Source: Rhodococcus sp. CH91 (GTDB lineage: Bacteria; Actinomycetota; Actinomycetes; Mycobacteriales; Mycobacteriaceae). Taken from it: a stretch of DNA of 64,000 bases. The translations under genes were made by a program, and so were the position numbers. The stretch lies in NCBI RefSeq assembly GCF_022554085.1, contig NZ_JAKFYR010000004.1, positions 310,001 through 374,000 on the forward strand. Direction: 5' to 3'. Positions 26,628-36,473 of this stretch are shown piece by piece. Numbering within the stretch: position 1 is the first letter of the stretch; each line of letters starts with the position of its first letter. Below the pieces are notes generated by a model, which was not told the origin of the DNA, did not search any database, and worked only from the letters and a program-made list of their open reading frames with translations.

Positions 26628-27806
26628 ATGATCGACCTGCAGACGGTGCGCAGGGACACCCCGGGTTGCTCCGATCGGGTGTTCCTCGACAGTGCGGGCT
26701 CGTCGTTACCGCCGGCGCCGGTACTCGACACGACGATCGGGCACCTGCGCCGCGAGGCGGAGGTGGGCGGGTACGTCGCTGCGAACGAGCGACTCGACGA
26801 TCTCGCAGCGGTGAAGACCTCACTCGGCCGTCTCTTCGGGGTGCCCGACGACTCGATCGCCCTCACCGACGGCGCGTCGCGGGCATGGACGTCCTTCTTC
26901 TACGCGGTACCCCTGGGGCCGGGCGACCGCATCCTGCTCTCACAGGCCGAGTACGCCGCGAACGCGATCGCGGCGCTGCAGCGGGCCCGGACGACGGGCG
27001 CGGTCGTCGAGACGATCCCGTCCGATTCGTCCGGTCGCATCGACGTCGAGGCCCTCGAGCGCATGCTCGACGAACGGGTGCGGCTCGTGTCCGTCGTCCA
27101 CGCTCCCACCAACGGTGGACTCGTCAATCCCGTGCGGGCCGTGGCCGACGCCGCGCATTCGGTCGGCGCGCTCGTCCTGCTCGACGCGTGCCAGTCGGTG
27201 GGACAACTGCCGGTGAACGTGCCCGAACTCGACGTCGACGCCCTGTCCGGGACGGGGCGCAAGTGGCTGCGCGGGCCTCGCGGCACCGGCTTCCTCCACG
27301 TCCGCCCCCGGCTGATCGCCGAATTCGAACCGGCCGCGCTCGACCTGCACAGCGCCGAGTGGACCTCCCCCGGCAGCTACGAACTCGCGCCCGACGCGCG
27401 TCGCTTCGAGATGTGGGAGGCCGACATCGCCGCGCGTCTCGGCCTCGGAGCAGCCGTGGACTATCTCCTCGCGCTCGGTGTGGATGCGGTGGCCGCCGCG
27501 GTCGCCGCGCGCGCGGAGCAGATGCGGAACGGACTCTCCGATATCGCCGGAGTCACCGTCACCGATCTCGGTGAACAGCGCAGCGGAATCGTCTCGTTCA
27601 CCGTGGAAGGGTGGGAGCCGGCCGCGGTGCGCGACGCACTCGCGCGGCAGTCGGTGACCGTCACGGTCAGCGGCCGCAGTTCCACACTGCTCGACATGTC
27701 GTCGCGGAATCTGGACTCGGTGGTGCGCGCGTCACCGCACTATTTCGTCTCCCCCGCGGATATCGACGCCTTCCTCGCCTCGGTGCGCGATCTCACCCGG
27801 CCGTGA
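26628..27806 (+). CDS. egtE: Class V PLP enzyme, probable hercynylcysteine sulfoxide lyase EgtE
   Basis: 392 residues from ATG 26628, with AGGAGG 8 nt upstream (GTG 26619 lies inside that site). The fold is a class V aminotransferase/Cys desulfurase-like lyase: VFLDSAGSSLPPAPVLD, HAPTNGGLVNPV, LLDACQSVGQLPVNV and the PLP-Lys motif GTGRKWLRGPRGTGFL. EgtE cleaves hercynylcysteine sulfoxide to ergothioneine, and the enzyme is normally encoded beside egtABCD. Here it is divergent instead of downstream of egtD. The function rests mainly on this location; a desulfurase with another role is possible. Confidence 0.8.
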   Translation: MIDLQTVRRDTPGCSDRVFLDSAGSSLPPAPVLDTTIGHLRREAEVGGYVAANERLDDLAAVKTSLGRLFGVPDDSIALTDGASRAWTSFFYAVPLGPGDRILLSQAEYAANAIAALQRARTTGAVVETIPSDSSGRIDVEALERMLDERVRLVSVVHAPTNGGLVNPVRAVADAAHSVGALVLLDACQSVGQLPVNVPELDVDALSGTGRKWLRGPRGTGFLHVRPRLIAEFEPAALDLHSAEWTSPGSYELAPDARRFEMWEADIAARLGLGAAVDYLLALGVDAVAAAVAARAEQMRNGLSDIAGVTVTDLGEQRSGIVSFTVEGWEPAAVRDALARQSVTVTVSGRSSTLLDMSSRNLDSVVRASPHYFVSPADIDAFLASVRDLTRP

Positions 27807-27846
27807 CGGTGCCCGGCCGCCCCCCCGGTGCACGGTGCAGGGGCGT

Positions 27847-27876
27847 TTGTCACTGCCCGAATCCGTCCGGTAAAGT
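27847..27876 (+). promoter_or_regulatory. Probable housekeeping promoter of rplY
   Basis: TTGTCA at 27847-27852 and TAAAGT at 27871-27876 are 18 bp apart, a good SigA-type promoter, giving a leader of about 150 nt before rplY ATG 28036 (AGGAG at 28021-28025). Confidence 0.55.
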
Positions 27877-28035
27877 GGTTCGAGTTGTCTCGGCGAGGGT
27901 GAACCGCAATTTCGCTGGATCACCGTGATCGACGCGGCTGCGACGGATGAGCTCGTGCTCCTGGTCGCGCGTGTCGGCTCCGTTCGTTCGAGAACACCCG
28001 ACCACGAAGTGCCACCAGCGTAGGAGCCCCAAGCC

Positions 28036-28641
28036 ATGTCCGACGAGAATCGTCTCGTAGCCAGCGTCCGCACCGAGTTCGGCAAGGGTGCCGCACGCCG
28101 CGCCCGTCGCGCCGGCCAGGTCCCCGCCGTCCTCTACGGCCACGGCACCGAGCCCCGGCACCTCGCCCTCCCCGATCTCGAGTTCGCAGCCGTGCTGCGT
28201 GCCCACGGCACCAACGCCATCCTCACCCTCGACATCGACGGTGACGAGCAGCTCGCACTGACCAAGTCGGTCGTCGTGCACCCGATCCGCCGCTACATCG
28301 AGCACGCCGACCTGCTCGTCGTGAAGAAGGGCGAGAAGGTCACGGTCGAGGTTCCCGTCGTCCTCCAGGGCGAGCCCGCGTCGGCGACCCTCGTGGTCAA
28401 CGAGGTCAACACCATCAAGATCGAAGCCGATGCCCTCAACCTTCCCGAGGAGATCACCGTCTCCATCGAGGGCGCCGAGGCCGGCACCCAGATCCTGGCC
28501 GGTGGCGTCGAGCTGCCCGCCGGCTCGACCCTGCAGGACGATCCCGAGCTGCTCCTCGTGAACATCGTCGAGGCCCCGTCCGCCGGCGCCATGGGTGCCG
28601 AGGACGAGGAAGCTGCCGAAGGTGAGACCGAGGAGGCCTGA
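28036..28641 (+). CDS. rplY: 50S ribosomal protein bL25 (CTC form)
   Basis: 201 residues from ATG 28036, with TAGGAGC upstream. bL25 binds 5S rRNA; the long CTC form carries a second domain. The N-terminal RNA-binding part has [18 protein letters not shown] and [15 protein letters not shown]; the C-terminal domain runs from about residue 95 and ends in an acidic low-complexity tail ([13 protein letters not shown]), typical for actinobacteria. rplY-pth order is conserved. Confidence 0.95.
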   Translation: MSDENRLVASVRTEFGKGAARRARRAGQVPAVLYGHGTEPRHLALPDLEFAAVLRAHGTNAILTLDIDGDEQLALTKSVVVHPIRRYIEHADLLVVKKGEKVTVEVPVVLQGEPASATLVVNEVNTIKIEADALNLPEEITVSIEGAEAGTQILAGGVELPAGSTLQDDPELLLVNIVEAPSAGAMGAEDEEAAEGETEEA

Positions 28642-28754
28642 GCCTCCCCCGACTCTCTCGAGAAGTCGGACTCCCTGTGAAGTCGTTCGTGCGGCGCGTC
28701 ATCCCTTCGGGGTGGCGCGCCGCACGTCGTTCGAATGCACGGAAGGATCTGCAC

Positions 28755-29327
28755 GTGGGTGACGACACCGCACTCGTGGTGGGCCTGGGCAATCCCGGAC
28801 CGAAATACGAGAACACCCGGCACAACATCGGATTCATGGTGGCCGACGTGCTGGCCGGGCGCGTCGGCGGCAGGTTCTCCGCGCACAAGCGCAGCAACGC
28901 CGACATCGTGCAGGCCCGGCTCGACGGGCGGCAGGTGATCGTCGCCAAGCCGCGGACCTACATGAACCTGTCGGGTGGGCCGGTCGCCGCACTGGCGAAG
29001 TTCTTCTCCGTCGAACCGGCGAACGTGATCGTCGTGCACGACGAACTCGATCTGGATTTCGGGACGATCCGGCTCAAGCTCGGTGGTGGAGAGAACGGCC
29101 ACAACGGTCTGCGCTCGACGTCCTCGGCCCTCGGCACGAAGGACTATCTGCGTGTGCGGATGGGCATCGGCCGTCCGCCCGGCCGGCAGGATCCGGCCGA
29201 TTTCGTGCTCAAGCCGTTCTCGGCGCCCGAACGCAAGGAACTCGACGTGTGGTGCGAAGAGGGCGCCGACGCCGTCGAACTGCTCCTGAAGCTCGGCCTC
29301 GAAGGCGCCCAGAACCGCGTCCACTGA
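28755..29327 (+). CDS. pth: Peptidyl-tRNA hydrolase
   Basis: 190 residues. I choose GTG 28755, preceded by GGAAGGA; a longer frame from 28677 adds 26 basic residues with no family match. Pth cleaves peptidyl-tRNA released by drop-off. Conserved parts are [18 protein letters not shown] with the catalytic His, [21 protein letters not shown] and [11 protein letters not shown]. Follows rplY and converges on the acyl-adenylating gene with an 11-bp gap. Confidence 0.95.
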   Translation: MGDDTALVVGLGNPGPKYENTRHNIGFMVADVLAGRVGGRFSAHKRSNADIVQARLDGRQVIVAKPRTYMNLSGGPVAALAKFFSVEPANVIVVHDELDLDFGTIRLKLGGGENGHNGLRSTSSALGTKDYLRVRMGIGRPPGRQDPADFVLKPFSAPERKELDVWCEEGADAVELLLKLGLEGAQNRVH

Positions 29328-29338
29328 CGCGTGCGGTG

Positions 29339-30976
29339 TCAGCCGTGTGAGAGCAACGCCAGCGACGTCCCCCGCCGCAGTTTGCCCGAGGAGGTCTTCG
29401 GGATGCTGCCGGGGCCGAGTACCGCCACCGTGCGGGGCCGGACCCCCACCTCCGCGACCACCGCGTGCACGACGTCGTGTTCGATGCGGCGTACCTCCTC
29501 GGGATCCTCGAAGAGTTTGGTCTCCACGGCCACCGCGAACGACTCGCGTTTCTCTCCGGCATCGAGCCGGATGGCGACGGCGTTGCCGGGCCGTACTCCG
29601 TCGACGCTTCCCGCCGCTCGTTCGATGTCGGTGGGATAGACGTTGCGGCCACCCATGATGATGACGTCCTTGATCCGCCCGCACACCACGACGAGCCCGT
29701 CCTCGGTGAAGTAACCGACGTCACCGGTGTCGAGCCAGCCGTGCTCGTCCTGCGCCGGCACGGGCCCGTCCACCGTGATGTAGCCACGGGTCACGGATGC
29801 ACCGCGCAACTGGATGATGCCCACTCCGCGCGGCGGCAGCGACTGTCCGTCGCGGTCGACGACGCGGCCTTCGAGACCGGCCACGAGTCGTCCGAGGGTG
29901 GGCATCCTGCGGGCGTGCGGCCTGGCGGTGGGCACCGCCATCCCTCCCGCTTCGAGCAGGTCGGGGTCCACCACGTCGAGCACCATCCCCCGTCCCGGAT
30001 CGGGCACCGACACCGCGAGCGTCGTCTCGGCCATGCCGTAGGAGGGCGCCAGAGCAGCGGGATCGAGGCCGAATCGCTCGCCGGCTGCCGCGAGCGTCTC
30101 CATCGTGTCGGGATCGACGGGTTCGGCACCGTTCCACATCCAGCGCATCGACGACAGGTCCACAGCTCCGTCGGGTGCCTGCGACAATTTCCGCGCCAGC
30201 AGCGAGTACGCGAAATTCGGTGCTGCCGTGAGAGTTCCCCGGTACTTGCTGATGAGTTCCGCCCACAGGATCGGCGAGCGCAGGAAGTCGAGCGGGGTGA
30301 CCGAGACGACTTCGGCACCCACCTGCATGGGGACACTGAGGAAGGCCACCATGCCCATGTCGTGGAAGAGCGGTAGCCAGCTGACCATCACGTCGCCGTC
30401 GAGCGAGAACTTGACGCGATCCATCATCGCGGCGGCGTTGGCGTGGAAGTTCGCGTGGGTGATCTGCACGGCCTTCGGCGAACCCGTCGACCCCGACGTG
30501 AGCTGCTGCAGCACGATGTCCGACTCCGCGGTGTCGACGGGATCGACGGGTTCGCCCTCCCGCATCCGCTCCACCGTGAGGACCGAGACGCCGCGCTCGC
30601 GCAGCAGGGGTTCCGCGATCTCGAAGGGGGCACCGAGCACGACGGCCCGCGCGTCGATCATCCTCAGGACGACCTCGGTGTCGCGTGACCACAACTGCAG
30701 GTCGGTGCGCGGAGTCGGCTGGTGCAGCATCGTCACGCTCGCTCCGCGCATCCACACCGCCTGGCAGACCGGCGCGATGTCCACCGGCTGCCCGGCGAGG
30801 ACCCCCACGGCGTCGCCCGGGCCGATGCCTGCGGCGGCCAGCGCACCGGCCATGCTCCGGGCCTGCCGGTGGATCACGCCCCAGCTCTGCCGCAGCGGGA
30901 CATCCGGTTCTCCGGTGACGAGTGCACCGGTATCCGCTTCCGCCGCCGCATACATCTCCTCGGTGAACCTGCTCAC
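29339..30976 (-). CDS. Fatty-acyl-AMP ligase / acyl-CoA synthetase (Pks16-like)
   Basis: 545 residues from GTG 30976, behind GAGGGAG; the frame extends upstream without support. An adenylate-forming enzyme: P-loop [62 protein letters not shown], the hinge [20 protein letters not shown] and catalytic Lys in [12 protein letters not shown]. The FHDMGM element and overall form fit the FadD/FAAL group that activates fatty acids as acyl-AMP, and its place after pth matches M. tuberculosis pks16 (Rv1013). CoA or a carrier protein as acceptor cannot be told from sequence. Divergent from prfC. Confidence 0.88.
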   Translation of the reverse strand: MSRFTEEMYAAAEADTGALVTGEPDVPLRQSWGVIHRQARSMAGALAAAGIGPGDAVGVLAGQPVDIAPVCQAVWMRGASVTMLHQPTPRTDLQLWSRDTEVVLRMIDARAVVLGAPFEIAEPLLRERGVSVLTVERMREGEPVDPVDTAESDIVLQQLTSGSTGSPKAVQITHANFHANAAAMMDRVKFSLDGDVMVSWLPLFHDMGMVAFLSVPMQVGAEVVSVTPLDFLRSPILWAELISKYRGTLTAAPNFAYSLLARKLSQAPDGAVDLSSMRWMWNGAEPVDPDTMETLAAAGERFGLDPAALAPSYGMAETTLAVSVPDPGRGMVLDVVDPDLLEAGGMAVPTARPHARRMPTLGRLVAGLEGRVVDRDGQSLPPRGVGIIQLRGASVTRGYITVDGPVPAQDEHGWLDTGDVGYFTEDGLVVVCGRIKDVIIMGGRNVYPTDIERAAGSVDGVRPGNAVAIRLDAGEKRESFAVAVETKLFEDPEEVRRIEHDVVHAVVAEVGVRPRTVAVLGPGSIPKTSSGKLRRGTSLALLSHG

Positions 30977-31167
30977 AAGCACTCCCTCGTCCGGTGATGC
31001 ACGATCGGGTAGTTGCACATCAGTGTGAGCCCGGGAGCGGCCGGGACGGGCGGCCTCCGGCAAACGTGACCGAATCTGGCGGAAATCGACACCGAATCGC
31101 CGAGTAACATGGACGAGTTGGCGGCGATAGTGCCCCACCCCCTGCCCCCTTCGAGAGGTTTTCCGCG

Positions 31168-32877
31168 TTGAGCACCCCGCCTGCTTCGGCCGACATCCGA
31201 TCCCACGGCACGACGGAGCCTGCGCAGTCCTCCGGCGCCGCGAAGCCCGCGTCCGCGAAGGAGGTCCGCGCCGAAGCCGAGCGCAGGCGTACCTTCGCCG
31301 TCATCTCCCATCCCGACGCCGGTAAGTCCACGCTCACCGAGGCACTCGCCCTGCATGCGAAGGTGATCTCGGAGGCCGGAGCGGTCCACGGCAAGGCCGG
31401 GCGCAAATCGACCGTCTCCGACTGGATGGAGATGGAGAAGGCGCGCGGGATCTCCGTGAGCTCCACGGCGCTCCAGTTCAACTACACACGATCGGACCTT
31501 GCGGGCACCGAGGACGAGATCGTCAACGTGGTCAATCTCGTCGACACCCCGGGCCACTCCGACTTCTCCGAGGACACCTACCGGGTCCTCACCGCGGTCG
31601 ACGCCGCTGTCATGCTCATCGACGCGGCCAAGGGTCTCGAGCCCCAGACCCTCAAGCTGTTCCAGGTGTGTCGTCACCGCGGCATTCCCGTGGTCACCGT
31701 CATCAACAAGTGGGACCGTCCCGGCCGGGCACCGCTGGAACTGCTCGACGAGATCGACGAGCGCATCGGGCTGACACCGACCCCGCTGTTCTGGCCGGTG
31801 GGTATCGCCGGCGACTTCCGTGGCCTGCTGCGCCGTGGCGAGGACGGTGCCGCGGTCGAGTACATCAAGTTCACCCGCACCGCGGGCGGCGCGAAGATCG
31901 CGCCCGAGGAGCATCTGTCCCCCGAGGAGGCGCTCGACCGCGAAGACGACGCCTGGGTGGAAGCGGTGGAGGAGTCCGAACTGCTCTCCGCCAGCGGCCA
32001 GGACCACGACCAGGAGATGTTCCTCGCCGGACAGACCTCCCCGGTGATCTTCGCCTCCGCGATGCTGAACTTCGGTGTCCGCCAGATCCTCGACACCCTC
32101 GTCACGCTCGCCCCACCGCCGCGTGCCCGGCTCGCCGTCGACGGCACTCCCCGGGAAGTGGACGATCCGTTCAGTGCCGTCGTGTTCAAGGTGCAGGCAG
32201 GCATGGACACCGCCCACCGCGACCGGCTCGCGTTCATGCGGGTCGTCTCCGGGGTCTTCGAGCGGGGAATGGTCGTCACGCACGCCCAGACCGGGAAACC
32301 CTTCGCCACCAAGTACGCGCTGACGGTCTTCGGCCGCGAACGCTCCACAGTGGAGAACGCCTATCCCGGCGACGTCGTCGGCCTGGTCAACGCCACCGCG
32401 CTGGCGCCGGGCCACACCCTCTACGTCGACAAGAAGGTGGAGTTCCCGCCCATCCCGTCGTTCGCGCCCGAGCACTTCGCGATCCTGCGGGCCGAGAGCG
32501 CCTCGAAGTACAAGCAGTTCCGCAAGGCCGTGGACCAGCTCGACTCCGAGGGCGTCGTGCAGATCCTCCGCAACGACGTCCGCGGCGACGCGTCGCCGGT
32601 GATGGCGGCCGTGGGGCCGATGCAGTTCGAGGTGGTCGCGGCGCGGATGAAGGCCGAGTACAGCGTCGACCCGAAGATCGAGCCTCTCGGCTACTCGCTC
32701 GCGCGTCGCACCGATGCGGCCTCGGCCGACGAACTGAACCGCCAGCGCGGCGTCGAGGTGTTCACCCGGTCGGACGGCGTGCTCCTCGCGCTCGTCAGCG
32801 ACAAGTGGCGGCTGCAGTACATCCTCAAGGAACTGCCGGAGCTGACTCTCGAACCGCTCGTCGCGGCGACCGACTGA
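31168..32877 (+). CDS. prfC: Peptide chain release factor 3
   Basis: 569 residues from TTG 31168, GAGAGG about 8 nt upstream. RF3 is a translational GTPase that ejects RF1/RF2 from the ribosome. G1 [10 protein letters not shown], switch I region [16 protein letters not shown]3 [15 protein letters not shown] and G4 INKWD are intact, then the RF3-specific C-terminal domains with GPMQFEVV. An Ala/Ser-rich N-terminal extension of about 35 residues precedes G1. Not part of the mycobacterial synteny block, so probably inserted here. Confidence 0.95.
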   Translation: MSTPPASADIRSHGTTEPAQSSGAAKPASAKEVRAEAERRRTFAVISHPDAGKSTLTEALALHAKVISEAGAVHGKAGRKSTVSDWMEMEKARGISVSSTALQFNYTRSDLAGTEDEIVNVVNLVDTPGHSDFSEDTYRVLTAVDAAVMLIDAAKGLEPQTLKLFQVCRHRGIPVVTVINKWDRPGRAPLELLDEIDERIGLTPTPLFWPVGIAGDFRGLLRRGEDGAAVEYIKFTRTAGGAKIAPEEHLSPEEALDREDDAWVEAVEESELLSASGQDHDQEMFLAGQTSPVIFASAMLNFGVRQILDTLVTLAPPPRARLAVDGTPREVDDPFSAVVFKVQAGMDTAHRDRLAFMRVVSGVFERGMVVTHAQTGKPFATKYALTVFGRERSTVENAYPGDVVGLVNATALAPGHTLYVDKKVEFPPIPSFAPEHFAILRAESASKYKQFRKAVDQLDSEGVVQILRNDVRGDASPVMAAVGPMQFEVVAARMKAEYSVDPKIEPLGYSLARRTDAASADELNRQRGVEVFTRSDGVLLALVSDKWRLQYILKELPELTLEPLVAATD

Positions 32878-32978
32878 GCGTCCCGACGACGCCGGACGGG
32901 TAGTGCGTCCAGCGGATTTTACTGATACTTTCCCTTTCGTCGATCCGGCGTATTCGGGTGGAATCAGGAGTTGTGTCG

Positions 32979-33596
32979 ATGAACGACGACGAACCGGCCA
33001 CGGCCGGCGAAGGCCTGTCGTCCGATGGGACGGCGGATGCGAGCAGACGGTCCGGACGCGCGAAGCGTTCGGGAACCTTCGTCTATCCGCTGCCGAGCAC
33101 TCCTCTTCCGAGCAGTACCCCACTGACGAGCGCGTCGGATCCCGGAACACACCGTGCGCGAGCGGCCGACCCGTCGCCGCTCCTCGGTGACCCGGCCGGC
33201 GGGGTGGGCGCCGGCAATTCCGAGGAAGGAACGATCCTGGTGAGCAGCACCGGCACGAACGGCTCCACGAGCGGGCCCGCCACCACGGCGACGGCAACGG
33301 CGACCGAGAGTCTCGGCACGATCACGACGACTCCGAGCCCGGTCCCGTCCCGCCGGAACTCGATGGGCGTGGCGTCGGTGCGGATCGCCGCGCGGCTCGC
33401 CCAGAACGAACTGACCTCCCGCGAATCGCGCACCGCAGGTACTCACGGCGATCCGATGGCGGACAACGACGAACTGCTCACACTGCTCGGCGAATACCTG
33501 CTCGCCGGCGGGCTCGAGAAGCCGGAGATCCACGCGACCCTCGGTGGACAGCCGATCGTCGTCGACCTCCAGGTACCGCAGCGCCACGCCCGGTAG
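32979..33596 (+). CDS. Hypothetical low-complexity protein with conserved C-terminal segment
   Basis: 205 residues from ATG 32979, 8 nt after AGGAG; an earlier in-frame start at 32958 is possible. Residues 1-140 are disordered, rich in Ser, Thr, Gly, Pro and Ala. The last 60 form a plausible folded piece: SVRIAARLAQNELTSRES and NDELLTLLGEYLLAGGLEKP followed by IHATLGGQPIVVDLQV. No signal peptide or membrane segment. I do not recognise the family. Confidence 0.65.
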   Translation: MNDDEPATAGEGLSSDGTADASRRSGRAKRSGTFVYPLPSTPLPSSTPLTSASDPGTHRARAADPSPLLGDPAGGVGAGNSEEGTILVSSTGTNGSTSGPATTATATATESLGTITTTPSPVPSRRNSMGVASVRIAARLAQNELTSRESRTAGTHGDPMADNDELLTLLGEYLLAGGLEKPEIHATLGGQPIVVDLQVPQRHAR

Positions 33597-33636
33597 GCGG
33601 GCAGCACGCAGCCGTCCGGTCCGCGCTCCTGCGCGA

Positions 33637-34674
33637 TCAGTCGCCGAACAGCTCCGAGATCCCGGCCGGATCGACGTCTTCGAGCGCCGCCGGCGACCAG
33701 CGTGGGTCGCGGGTCTTGTCGACCAGAACGGCACGCACCCCTTCGGCGAAGTCCGGTGTCGCAGCGACACGCACCGCCAGGTCGAGTTCGCGGGCGAAGC
33801 ACTCGCCGAGGGTGCTCTCGGCCCCGCGGCGCATCAGTTCGGCGGTCGCCCACACGCTCGTCGGCGACAGCGCGCGCACGGCCGCGCGGGTCTGCTCGGC
33901 CCACGACGCGTCGATGTCGGGGAGCTCGTCGAGGCGGGTCATCATGTCGAGCACCGTCCCGTCTCCGAACACCGTCTCGATGTCGGGGAAACGGTGTGCC
34001 AGGGAGGATTCGGGTGACGGTTCGACGAACTCGTCGAGAGCGTCGCGCCACTGCCCGGCACGGATGCGATCGGCGAAATCGTCGATGCGCGCACTGGGCA
34101 CGTAGTGCGTGGCCAGGCCCACCGCCAGCGCGTCGCCCGCCTCGCTGCGGGCACCGGTGAGCCCGAGATACATCCCCACCGCGTCGCAGCGCGCCGTGGT
34201 ACCGCGCAGACGCGGCAGGAAGTGACTCGACCCGACGTCCGGAACGAAGCCGATGGCCGTCTCGGGCATCGCCATCGTCGTCTTCTCGGTGGTCACGCGC
34301 ACCGCGCCGTGTACCGAGATCCCGAGACCGCCGCCCAGGGTGACGCCGTCGAGCACCGCGAGATAGGGCTTCGGATAAGTGGCGACGAGTTCGTCGAGGC
34401 GGTACTCGTCGGAGAAGTACTCCCGGACGGCGTCGAATCGTCCTTCGAGGGCCACTTCGCGGACCGGCTTGACGTCGCCCCCGGCGCAGAACGCACGCTC
34501 GGACGAGCTGGTGACGAGCACGGCCGTGACGGCCGGGTCGTCGCGCCACGCGAGAAGCGACGAGTAGACGTCGCGGATCATCGACCGGTCGAGCGCGTTG
34601 AGCGCGTCGGGCCGGTCGAGCTGCACTTCGCCGACTCCGTTGGCGACGCGTGTGCGGATGAAGGACTCGTTCAC
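33637..34674 (-). CDS. 3-hydroxyisobutyryl-CoA hydrolase-like crotonase
   Basis: 345 residues from GTG 34674; a TAGGCT -10-like element 8 nt before it suggests a leaderless message. The long crotonase form, with oxyanion-hole segments FCAGGDVKPV and GVTLGGGLGISVHG and the HIBYL-CoA hydrolase signature MPETAIGFVPDVGSSHFLPRL, then the extra C-terminal domain (FARELDLAVRVAATPDFAEGVRAVLVDK). It would hydrolyse 3-hydroxyisobutyryl-CoA in valine breakdown. No other valine-pathway gene is adjacent. Shorter crotonases lack the last 90 residues, which supports this call. Confidence 0.88.
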   Translation of the reverse strand: MNESFIRTRVANGVGEVQLDRPDALNALDRSMIRDVYSSLLAWRDDPAVTAVLVTSSSERAFCAGGDVKPVREVALEGRFDAVREYFSDEYRLDELVATYPKPYLAVLDGVTLGGGLGISVHGAVRVTTEKTTMAMPETAIGFVPDVGSSHFLPRLRGTTARCDAVGMYLGLTGARSEAGDALAVGLATHYVPSARIDDFADRIRAGQWRDALDEFVEPSPESSLAHRFPDIETVFGDGTVLDMMTRLDELPDIDASWAEQTRAAVRALSPTSVWATAELMRRGAESTLGECFARELDLAVRVAATPDFAEGVRAVLVDKTRDPRWSPAALEDVDPAGISELFGD

Positions 34675-34722
34675 GGGCCGGAGCCTACCGGTCGCGCCCC
34701 CGATGTCCCGCCACGCGCCACG

Positions 34723-35394
34723 TCACGGATGTAGTTCGTCGGTGAGCCAGCGGTCACCGGACCGGCGGTAGCGGTAACGCAGATGCCGTCGTCCGGGATC
34801 GGACTGCCAGAACTCGACCGTCTCGGCGGCGACGCACCACGCGGTCCAGTGCTCCGGCACGAGGGCCGGATCCGCCTCGAGGGCGGTGAGACGTTCCCGC
34901 AGGAGTCGCTCGTACTCACCGGGATCGGCGAGGACGTCGCTCTGTCTTCCCGTCGATGCGACTGCGCGGGCGAAGACGGACCGCTCCCGGAAGTCGCGTG
35001 CGCGCACCTCGGGACCTCCGACCAGGACCGGGCCGCGCACGCGGACCTGGCGGCCGAGTTCGCGCCAGTAGACGGTGAGCGCGGCGGCGGGTGTCGCCGC
35101 GAGTTGGCGGCCCTTCGGGGAACGGTCGTCGCCGGAGAACCACCAGCCCTCGTCGGTGACATCTTTGATCAGCAGCGTCCGGGCGTCGGGCATCCCGGCC
35201 GGGTCGACGGTCGACAGTGTCGCCGCGTGCGGCTCGGCGATCCCGGCTTCGGCGGCTTGGGTGAGCCAGCCGACGAACGTCTCCTGGGGGCTCGGCGCGG
35301 GCTCGAATCGTGGGGCGGGGGCAGACGATGCGGGCAGTGCCCGGATCCAGCCGCGGGTATCGGGAAACTCACCGCGGCGCGCGATCTCGCTCAT
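34723..35394 (-). CDS. Pyridoxamine 5'-phosphate oxidase family protein (PdxH-like)
   Basis: 223 residues from ATG 35394. The FMN split-barrel pattern of PdxH is clear: HAATLSTVDPAGMPDARTLLIK, GWWFSGDDRSPKGRQLAATP, ALTVYWRELGRQVRVRG and the C-terminal VEFWQSDPGRRHLRYRYRR. The very end, WLTDELHP, departs from the WxxxRLxP end of authentic PdxH, so the substrate may differ from pyridoxine phosphate. Sits in a cluster of small metabolic genes, 37 bp from the VOC gene. Confidence 0.8.
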   Translation of the reverse strand: MSEIARRGEFPDTRGWIRALPASSAPAPRFEPAPSPQETFVGWLTQAAEAGIAEPHAATLSTVDPAGMPDARTLLIKDVTDEGWWFSGDDRSPKGRQLAATPAAALTVYWRELGRQVRVRGPVLVGGPEVRARDFRERSVFARAVASTGRQSDVLADPGEYERLLRERLTALEADPALVPEHWTAWCVAAETVEFWQSDPGRRHLRYRYRRSGDRWLTDELHP

Positions 35395-35430
35395 CGCCGC
35401 ATGGTACCGCCGCGGGGCGGATGAGGCCTG

Positions 35431-35862
35431 TCATCGGGACGGGGGCAGCTTGCCCGTCGACGGGCCGACGAGCATCCAGCGATGACCGAAGGGGTCGAGC
35501 AGGGTGGCGTTGCGATGGCCGTGGGCGTCGTTGATCCATCGTTCGACCGAACCACCGGCCAGACGGGCAGCGGTGAGCACCGTATCGGTGTCCGCCACCT
35601 CGAGCATCAAGCTCACCGAGACCGCTCCCTCCCGGGGTGCGATGAGGCCGAGTTCCGGGAATTCGTCTGCGAGATAGACCATTCCACTCGGGAAACGGAG
35701 CTCCGCGTGACCCACCCGTCCGTCGTCCACCACCACCGGCGTGGCGGTGAGGGAGGCGCCGAACACCCGCGTGTACCACTCGATCGCCTCGTGCGCCCGG
35801 GGCACGGTGAGATAGGGCAGCGCACCCGGGCGGGGAAAATCCGAGAACCCTCCGGTGGCCAT
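35431..35862 (-). CDS. VOC-superfamily (glyoxalase/bleomycin-resistance-like) protein
   Basis: 143 residues from ATG 35862, with GGGAGG 9 nt upstream. Two beta-alpha-beta-beta-beta modules are visible: ALPYLTVPRAHEAIEWYTRVFGA ... HAELRFPSGMVYLADE and VSLMLEVADTDTVLTAARLAGG ... HGHRNATLLDPFGHRWMLV. The DPFGHRW ending is the PhnB/YdeN-like variant. Metal-binding is plausible but the reaction is unknown. 15 bp downstream of the SnoaL-like gene, so likely co-transcribed. Confidence 0.85.
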   Translation of the reverse strand: MATGGFSDFPRPGALPYLTVPRAHEAIEWYTRVFGASLTATPVVVDDGRVGHAELRFPSGMVYLADEFPELGLIAPREGAVSVSLMLEVADTDTVLTAARLAGGSVERWINDAHGHRNATLLDPFGHRWMLVGPSTGKLPPSR

Positions 35863-35877
35863 CGTCGCGGACCTCCC

Positions 35878-36360
35878 TCAGGAGGCCCTCGGCTGTTGCA
35901 GCATCGCCCACCGGTTGGTGGTCAGTCTCACCGACCCGGATTCGCCCATCGGGGTGACGGTTTCCCAGTTCCTCCGGTAACCCGTGCGGCTGATGCGCCA
36001 GCATCCGTCCTCGCCGAGGCTGTACCGATCGTGGTAGTAGGCCGAGCCTCGCAGGAGCATTCCGTCCTCGGGGATGATCACGGTGTCCGACAGGAGCCAT
36101 ACGCCGGTCGCACTGCGACCGTCCTCGGAGAATTCGATCTCGGGATGGGAGCATCTGTGCTCCGTGATCAGGCGGGTGGCGAGCGTGTTCTCGAGGAAAC
36201 CGATGAAGGCGTCGCGCGAGTCGAAGACGAGATGTTCTCCGTAGACGGCGTCGACGTCCGGCGTCAGAGTGCTCGCGAGTTCGTTCCAGTCCTTCGTGTC
36301 GAGTGCACGCGCGTAGCGGTACTTCAGCCGCATGATCTCCGCTACCGCCTGCAGATCCAT
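35878..36360 (-). CDS. SnoaL-like (NTF2-fold) protein
   Basis: 160 residues from ATG 36360, chosen over the upstream start because GGGAGG lies 6 nt before it. Sequence DLQAVAEIMRLKYRYARALDTKDWNELASTLTPD is the first-helix motif of SnoaL-4/NTF2-like proteins; ATGVWLLSDTVI, YYHDRYSLGEDGCWRISRTGYRR completes the cone fold. Families with this fold include steroid isomerases, dehydratases and binding proteins; the substrate cannot be told. It precedes a VOC gene. Confidence 0.85.
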   Translation of the reverse strand: MDLQAVAEIMRLKYRYARALDTKDWNELASTLTPDVDAVYGEHLVFDSRDAFIGFLENTLATRLITEHRCSHPEIEFSEDGRSATGVWLLSDTVIIPEDGMLLRGSAYYHDRYSLGEDGCWRISRTGYRRNWETVTPMGESGSVRLTTNRWAMLQQPRAS

Positions 36361-36473
36361 CGTCGGCCTCCCATAGCCACCCCCTGCGAGTACTCGCATC
36401 CAGGCTAGCCCGGATCAGTGCCCCGGGCGGCCGGAATCACACTCTCACCAGGGCGCATCCGGTCGCGATTCGG

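Noticed and set aside
28677-28754. Twenty-six-residue N-terminal extension of pth
   Set aside because: Very basic, unlike any Pth, while GTG 28755 has a good ribosome site directly before the conserved domain.
30973-33297. A 774-codon open frame antisense to prfC and the neighbouring hypothetical gene
   Set aside because: Shadow of prfC; no ribosome site and no family features.
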